From Drechmeria coniospora (taxonomy: Eukaryota; Ascomycota; Sordariomycetes; Hypocreales; Ophiocordycipitaceae): DNA of 64,000 bases. Under the pieces are notes generated by a model. The model had not been told where the DNA came from. It was given only the letters and a program-made list of their open reading frames with translations, and searched no databases. The stretch covers positions 62,001 to 126,000 of the forward strand of contig NC_054390.1 of the NCBI RefSeq assembly GCF_001625195.1, in the 5' to 3' direction. The position numbers and the translations under genes were made by a program. Below, one piece after another: positions 57,753 to 64,000 of this stretch (its first letter is position 1; every line of letters begins with the position of its first letter).

Positions 57753-57938
57753 CATCCTCCGCATCGTCTATCCTCCGCATCGTCGATCCTCCGCATCGTC
57801 TATCCTCCGCATCGTCGATCCTCCGCATCGTCTATCCTCCGCATCGTCGATCCTCCGCATCGTCTATCCTCCGCATCGTCGATCCTCCGCATCGTCTATC
57901 CTCCGCATCGTCGATCCTCCGCATCGTCGGTCCTCCGC
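57753..57938. repeat. 15/30-bp minisatellite upstream of the unrecognised four-exon gene
   Basis: About 12 copies of the 15-bp unit CCTCCGCATCGTC(G/T)A, alternating in a 30-bp higher unit. It ends about 45 bp before the ATG of the next gene. The frame is open into that gene. Confidence 0.93.
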
Positions 57939-57982
57939 ACCCTCGCCCGCCCGCCCTCGCCCGCCCGCCCACGCACGGCCCG

Positions 57983-59776
57983 ATGACGACGCTCATCCTC
58001 CCCGCCGCCCTCGCCTCGCCGGCGCTGCGGAAGCGGAGGGCCTACTGCACCGTCCTCACCGACGTCGTCCGCGCCGCCGCCGACGCCCAGGATGCCCTCG
58101 ACACCTTCGCCGGCCTGCTGCTCGAGGACCGCATGTCCCGCTTCACAAAGTTCGACGCCCACGTCGGCGAGGCCGGCTGCCACCTGCGCGCCACCATGCT
58201 CCGCGAGCTCTTCCTCTCCTGCAAGGCCGAGATGGCCGCCTCGCCCGCGCCGTCGTCGCTGCCGCCCTGGATGGCCGAGGCCAACGCCCGCCTCTCGACC
58301 CTCCGCCGCGCCGCCGAGGACATGTGCTCGAGGCTGTCCCGCCACCGCGCCGACCCGCGCGACCTCGGCCTCGGCCTCAAGCACGACACCACCGAGCACA
58401 TGGTCCGCGTCCTCGCCGGCTCCGACCACCACGCCGGTACGTCGCCGCCCCCCGACCCGACGGCCTCGCCACCGCCGTGCTGACGCCCCCCGCCCAGCCT
58501 CGAAGCCGAGGCTCGACCAGAGACGCCCCTTCGCCTCGCCGCCCTCCTCCTCGCGCCTCGACGACTGCCCCAAGGTGGCCTGGAACCTCCGCAACCGCGG
58601 CGTCCTGCTCCGCTTCCTCGTCTACTGCCACGCCCTCTCCAAGTACAAGCAGTTCATCATGGGCCCCCTCGGCGGCGCCTGCCGCCTGCGTCCCGAGTGG
58701 GCCTCGGACGAGGGATACCGCCTCATCGAGCCGTACTGGGACATGAGCAACGACGCCTACCAGGCGGCCAAGTGCACGCGCATCCGCTCCGAGCTCATGT
58801 CCCTCCAGGTCTGGATGTCCAAGCTCAGCTGCGCCTGGCTTCACTCGCTGTCGAACCAGCTCTCGCCGAGCTCCGTCCCTTCGACGTGAGAACCCCCAAG
58901 GGAGCCGGCCGAGGGGGAGCCTTCGTTCCGCTGACGTCGAGGTAGCTTGGTTCGCTCGTCCATGGAAACCGCCGACCGAGGCATCGTCGCCGCCGCCTGC
59001 TACCCGGCCTTTGTCCTCCTGCGTCACCTATGGGCGACGACGCACAGCGACGTGCTGCTCGTCGACCGCCACTTCTGCTCCCGAGGTATGCCCCCTCGGC
59101 TTCCGCCGACGACGCCCCCCCCCCCCCCCCCCTCTGCCGAGCGACCCGACGGCTGACGGAGCCGCCAGGCTTCCACTACCACGTCATGAGGTGCCGTCTG
59201 CGTCTCGTCCCCGACGCCTCCTCGCCCGAGTCCGCCGCCCGCGTCCACTGGAGCCTCGACGAGACCGACGTCCAGGGCCTCGCCGACGACGACGACGACG
59301 TCTCGCCGCACATCGTCGTCATGGGAAACAGCATCCGCGGCCCCGCCACGGCCTTTGTCGATCGCGTCCTGGCCGCCCAAGGATGCGCCCCGCCCACCTC
59401 GAGGCCGCATCGCGACGACGCCTGCCCCGAGTACCGAGCCCACCAGTCGCAGATCCGACGCGCCGATCACGACCGCATCGCGAGGGCCTTCTTCGCCGCC
59501 CACAGGTCCTATTCGGTTCCCGTCGAGCCCTTCCTCGCGAGGCCCGAGGACGAGGTCATCGGGACGCTGCTGGCCCGGCTTCCGCCTCACCTCCACGCCC
59601 AGCCCTTTCACGACATGTGGAAGAAGAGCCGGTCGGAAATCGACGAGCTCGGCGGCGGCCGAGGCAACCTCGCCACCTTTGGCTGGCAGCACGTCTTTAC
59701 CGAGACCAAGCACGGGCTGGCCCGGCTGCTCGAGAAGTGGATCGCCGACGAGAACATGATGCCGCTGCATGCGTAG
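57983..59776 (+). CDS. unrecognised protein, four exons
   Basis: I do not recognise the family. Exons 57983-58436, 58498-58885, 58946-59085 and 59169-59776 total 1590 nt (529 aa). Each intron (61, 60 and 83 nt) has a GT donor (GTACGT, GTGAGA, GTATGC), a CTGACG branch and an AG acceptor, and the phases agree. Without the second intron, exon 2 would end at a TGA formed by the donor itself, which could mislead a gene finder into calling two genes. Notable stretches are PKVAWNLRNRGVLLRFLVYC, LSKYKQFIMGPLGGACRL, SELMSLQVWMSKLSCAW, HFCSRGFHYHVMRCRLRLV, SPHIVVMGNSIRGPATAFVD and TFGWQHVFTETKHGLARLLE. I see no signal peptide or clear membrane segment, and the protein looks soluble. The third intron contains an 18-nt poly-C run. 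Confidence 0.75.
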
Positions 59777-61132
59777 CCTGATGATGACGAACCTCGCGCT
59801 TCCCGACGCGTCGCGACCGAGACGACCGGGAACCTGCGTGGAGACGATGAAAACTTGCACCGTGGACCGGGAGTGGACGCCGGATCCTAGCCATGGACCG
59901 TAGGAGGCCGGCCACGGGTGGTCGCCATGATGCATGCGAGGCCGATGACCTTGTCCGGAATGGCTTCCCATCATCGACAGCAGCCTACCCTGCGCCCCAT
60001 TCCGAACTGTCCGCGAACCAGACCCGCATCGCCGGCCGCGTACCACGATGGACGAACGGCAAGGACGGTGTGGAATAACTCGACCCCAATCGGCGTGCGA
60101 GGAATAGATGGCCTGGGGTGGCAGCGTGTCGGGACAGCCAAGGTATCTCGGTTCGTTGCCGAGAACCGAACAGGCGAGTGAAGGCAACAATCGCGTCGGA
60201 AGATGCAGCAGGCAACGTTGTCATTTGCATATCGGCATGGTATGCTGTATATTGGATACGTCCGTCTTGATGAAGAGGGAATGGTTACGAACGTGATGAG
60301 GGAATTACGCTGCTTATTTTACGTCGCCCTCGAACAAGGTTGTGTCGTGGGTTTCACGCAGACGACCAAGCATCGACCGGCATAAGCAAGATGCCTCAAA
60401 CGACAGCTGGCCGAAGCGTAAAACGAGCCAAAAGCATAGGAATGAATTCACAAAAATTTCCTCATCATTTCACCTTGTTCGACGACGCCTGCCAATGAGC
60501 TGAAGATTCGCCGCGATGGAGGGGTTTATCGACTCCTAATGTACTTGAAACACTCAACGCTCTGTAACCGTTTGTGGTCATCCATGGCATTGGTGCCCAC
60601 CGGCTTAATCCGAGCTTGGGATACCCTCGCGAGAGCGCGACAACCACAAGCGCTCGGGATAGGAGACGTTGACAATCTGCGTAGAATCGAGAGTGAGCGT
60701 GCCGCTATAGCATCAGCTTCCACGAGGTGTAATGAAGGGGGGGGGGATGCAACGAGGACAGCATTGATGAACGCCGAGCCTCTTGGGAGAAAATGCATGC
60801 ACTTTGACCGGGGATAGCCCACGGTCGGGTCGAGGAAAGATGCAGGCAGGCAGTTGGACCGAGGCTCCATCCATCGCCAAGGCTTGCATACACACGCCTC
60901 CGGCAATTTGGAATCGACAACTTCCACTATTCAGCTTCACGTTTCGACAAGCAGACTCCGTCAGACTCACCCGTGCCAGGTACGACGGCCGCCGAGCATG
61001 TCGCGTTCCTCATGCCTACAAAAGGTCGCCGTCGGTGCAGAGAAAGCAGAAATCTCCGTTCAGCCTGGGTGACAGTTTGGTTCGCAATTCTCTTCTTTCC
61101 TTTACCTTCTTTTCTTCGACCCAGCTCGCGCG
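59777..61132. other. intergenic; promoter side of the metalloprotease
   Basis: Composition becomes less GC-rich here. The last ~60 bp before the ATG are CT-rich (TTCTCTTCTTTCCTTTACC), typical of a fungal transcription start region. A short poly-G run lies near 60738. No gene is seen. Confidence 0.5.
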
Positions 61133-62548
61133 ATGCTGATGAAGCTCCTAGCTGTCGTCTGCGGGCTTGTGACGGCCATGGCGGCCTCCTTGGGCCCGAG
61201 GCAGGACCTCTTTCGTTGCGGCGCCTCTCCTCCGTCCGACGATTTCATGACGCTCTCCAAATCGCTGGTCGCGCGTGAAGCATCCATGAACGAGCGCAGA
61301 CAGGTTGAGGCATCTACTGTCGAGGTTTCGACCTACATTCATGTCGTCTACAAGTCGGAAGATGTCGAGGGTGGTTACGTCAGTGTATGGTGCTGCCATT
61401 CCTCCGCCAAGGCACGGCAGCTGTACTGACGACCGGCAGGAGGATGTGATTCGCAAGGAGATTGAGAGGACAAATCAGCACTATTCTCAAACCGGATTCT
61501 CCTTCAAGATTGAAGACATCGACTATCAACAAAATGCGCTGTGGTCTACTCTCGGGGATGAGATGGGCATGAAGGGGCACCTGCGTCGGGGCGGCTAACG
61601 GAGATCTCAATCTTTACTACGTCGCTCACCTTTCCAGGGACGCTCTAGATGCTCCTGGTTCCATCAAAATGGGCTCAAGCACGATGCCACAATCAACGCC
61701 GGATGAAGTACTGTTCGTAAAGGACGGCTGCATCATCTTGACGAGCGTCCTGGACGACGAACATTCAGTCACGACCCATGAGATTGGCCACTGGAACGGC
61801 TTGATGCACACTTTTGAGAGGGGGGTATTTGGCCTTGATCCGTGCGACCCGAACGGGGGTGACTTTGTTTCCGACACGCCTCCGCAGAGGGAACCAACTG
61901 TTGGATGCCCGGTGCAACCTCGTCACTCATGCAGCCTGCAGTTTACCGATCCTATTCACAACTTCATGGACTATTCCAGCTTGTGAGTCCTTCCCACTTC
62001 TTGATCGCCTGCGTTGTCGAGACTGAAGCGATTCGGGGCCCAGCCCATGCCCGACGGAGTTTACGATTGGTCAAGTCAACCGCATGAAGAGCCATTGGAC
62101 GACGTTCCGAGCCGGGAAGCAGGGTAGTGTCGACGGTGCTCGAGCCCCTGATGGCGTTGCAAGTGGCCCCAAAGGCAAACCCCGTCCGAATGATGGCCAT
62201 CCTTCGGGCGGCATGCCCGGTCTTGACGGCAACCGTCCCGCTGGTGGGAGCCCCCCTCCTCCCGGTGAATCTCCAAAAGGTTGCCTGTGTCCATGCAGCT
62301 GTCCCACCATGCCCGGCTTCGATCCTCCCCCCTACGTCCCCGGCGCGGCCGGAATCCCAGGACTTGCCGCTGGGTTTCCGGGCAGTTTTGATGCGAGCTC
62401 GGGTGTGAATGGCCTCGATGGGGCACGCGGCCTTGCCGGCGGCCTTGGGCCCGGACAAATCTTGGCTCAAACACCTTCGTTTGATCCAAGCAGCCCAATC
62501 TCCGGCGGACCAGGTCCAGCTCCCCGGGACGAAGCATTGCCGGCGTGA
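61133..62548 (+). CDS. secreted M43 (pappalysin-like) metalloprotease with apparent frameshift
   Basis: Secreted zinc protease. Exons 61133-61378, 61440-61982 and 62044-62548; the introns of 61 nt each have donors GTCAGT and GTGAGT. The N-terminus MLMKLLAVVCGLVTAMAAS is a signal peptide. The zinc site HEIGHWNGLMH (HExxHxxGxxH) and the Met-turn HNFMDYSS are intact, as are DTPPQREPTVGCPV and TEFTIGQVNRMKSHW. After the catalytic domain comes an unusual Gly/Pro-rich, collagen-like tail of about 140 residues with a CLCPCSC cluster. Near 61590, between MGMKGHLRRG and DLNLYYVAHL, the frame breaks: one extra base gives a stop TAA. A 53-nt intron with good signals does not rescue the frame. The gene is either inactive or carries a sequence error. 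The family includes secreted proteases of pathogenic fungi. Confidence 0.8.
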
Positions 62549-63590
62549 GGATGCCTTTACAATGTCGGCGAGGGTCCATTGATGGAACGGGCGCGTCGAG
62601 CACGAGTGTGGCGGTTTTCTATCTGTACCGACAAAACAGTAGCAGGATTCTACTGTCTGTACCGACAGAGCAGTAGCAGGATTCTACTGAACGGTTGCAC
62701 ATCGTATCAATTCGTTTCATAGTAACCAATTCGGATATTGATGCTTGGATGTGCTGACAGCGTTGAAACATTGACCGTGTATTCGTGGTCAAGTCATGGA
62801 GCGTCCGTGAGTCGGTCTACAACGAATAGGGGAAATTCTTTTGCCGCCTCTGTCACATTGTACCAGCACGTCACGCTTGAATGACGCCCTAGAAATGGCT
62901 TGTGACGGAATCGACGGCTCTCAAGGTGCGTCGTGGTGGTAATTCCGTACCTTGAGCAGGTACTCGAGTAAACCGTGATGCCACATGGAGCAACTCCCAG
63001 GCAATGATATTTACAGTTCGCGAAGTGTGCTGCGGCTAGCCATGAAACCTATTTTTATCATCATGACTTGCTTACAGCGCGTGTTGGCCGTGATCGCAAG
63101 TCATCACTGTTTCTAGGTACTGGCATCTGGCAACTGACTCGGCGTTTGTGGGAGGTAAATGTAGTCCGCCGCACACGCATATACAACATCGTACGGACAG
63201 TGTCCAACACGGCCCAGCCAAAGAAAGCCATCCTTGGCCAGGCACGGTGCGGACTGATCGCTTCTTCAAAAGCCGGGTGAGGCTGTGATCCTTTGATCAA
63301 CCGAGTGGGAAGCCAAAGAGAAGCCAGGAGCAGAGTATAACAGGCCAGACCCCAAAGCACACATGATTTTTTCCGTGCCTCGTCTGATGGCATGTTTTGT
63401 CCTGAATGTATCCTCTGATTACTATGATTGATCGCACGAGGACGAGGGAATGTGTCAAGGGAAAGCGATGATAACTCTCCAATTACGCTGTGACATGACA
63501 TCCGCGCAGACATGATACTTGAATGTCGGTGTACAATTCAGGTCTTGCGAATAACGCCAAAGGTGTCCCTGGCGTCCAAAGCATACTTAC
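62549..63590. other. intergenic, no clear gene
   Basis: Relatively AT-rich for this window. A ~31-bp direct repeat (CTGT(C/A)CCGACA(A/G)A(A/G)CAGTAG type) lies at about 62620-62690. A minus-strand frame at 63061-63513 has a hydrophobic stretch but no family match, and might be a downstream exon of the possible gene at the right edge. Confidence 0.45.
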
Positions 63591-63975
63591 TGCGGGCTCC
63601 GTATTATTCCTGAAGCTGTCGAGACCCGGGCTGTTGAGACCCGAGATGTAGGGCTTAGGATTGCCAGAGTGCTGAAATAGAGTAATACCATTGCTGGAGA
63701 TTATACGGGTATTGCCGTTGATGCTGTCCAACAAGACTCGGTGGCCAAAAGATCCGCTTAAATAAGCGCAAATGCGTACACGGTTGCTTGATTCACTGCC
63801 ATAGCTGACCCCCCGCCGTGGAAATCCTATTGATATGCCCTAGTTGCTTGGTGCGACATAGGCGCCACGATGTTAGCGGCGGAACGTTGTGGGAGACGAC
63901 AATACCAACTAGGGTCGTACCATTATGGGCTCTCGATAATGATTCATGCAGGTAAATGCATACACAATTTACTCA
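63591..63975 (-). CDS. possible exons of a gene entering from the right edge
   Basis: On the minus strand a frame of about 78 codons (63826-63591) is bounded by an acceptor (CAATAG, branch CTAAC) and a perfect donor GTAAGT. It joins in phase to a short upstream segment that ends at a GTACGA donor (63920). The peptide includes VSYGSESSNRVRICAYLSG, HRVLLDSINGNTRIISSNG and NPKPYISGLNSPGLDSFR. It has normal amino-acid composition, unlike most frames in the gaps. I do not recognise a family, and neither end of the gene is visible. Confidence 0.33.
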
Positions 63976-64000
63976 GTTCTACGTAGAGGCTATTATTAGA

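Noticed and set aside
57371..57982. N-terminal extension of the four-exon gene through the 15-bp repeat
   Set aside because: Open only because of repeat composition. The ATG at 57983 directly precedes the non-repetitive protein.
58962..59776. A separate gene starting at the ATG at 58962
   Set aside because: A GTGAGA donor at 58886 and a CTGACG branch with GGTAG acceptor at 58945 join it in phase to the upstream exons, giving 530 codons without remainder.
61578..61640. A 53-nt intron explaining the metalloprotease frame break
   Set aside because: The donor GTCGGG, branch CTAAC and acceptor TTTCCAG look acceptable, but joining them gives a TAG within a few codons and would remove the conserved DLNLYYV strand.

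Overview
The window reads as nuclear DNA of a filamentous ascomycete (Pezizomycotina, probably Sordariomycetes/Hypocreales). The evidence is: HET-domain, velvet-domain and FluG-type genes; short introns of 50-140 nt with GT(A/C)(A/C)G-like donors, CTNA(C/T) branch sites and AG acceptors; a GC-rich third-codon bias; and a split tRNA-Leu(CAA). The species cannot be named from sequence alone. No virus, plasmid, transposase, rRNA or CRISPR array was found.

Layout. 0-3 kb: the 3' part of a GDSG peptidase-like gene, then a CCDC25/Jlp2 homologue whose 3' end has been copied into a downstream minisatellite. 7.3-7.9 kb: a small velvet-domain gene. 11.7-16.4 kb: a PepP-type Xaa-Pro aminopeptidase and a conserved fungal protein with a riboflavin-kinase-like C-terminus. 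17.1-24.5 kb: a HET protein and a CBM21 regulatory subunit of protein phosphatase 1. 24.5-36.2 kb: a large gene-poor block. 36.2-38.1 kb: a GABA/choline-type permease. 41.9 kb: tRNA-Leu, followed by a 1.8-kb array of about 17 units that carry tRNA-like box motifs. 45.0-50.9 kb: a compact three-gene cluster on the minus strand (coactosin, MutY, FluG). 58.0-59.8 kb: an unrecognised four-exon gene. 61.1-62.5 kb: a secreted M43 metalloprotease with an apparent frameshift. 63.6-64 kb: possible exons of a gene entering from the right edge.

The genes are mostly housekeeping or developmental and do not form one pathway. The striking part is the DNA between them. It is rich in GTAC and ACTCCGTAC words, carries at least nine copies of an imperfect ~75-bp hairpin repeat, and has minisatellites next to nearly every gene. 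In four genes a tandem duplication includes or abuts the stop codon. In three genes a minisatellite sits just upstream of the start codon with no stop codon in between. Gene models below were built by hand from splice signals and protein-family conservation. All domain assignments come from recognition, not from a search.
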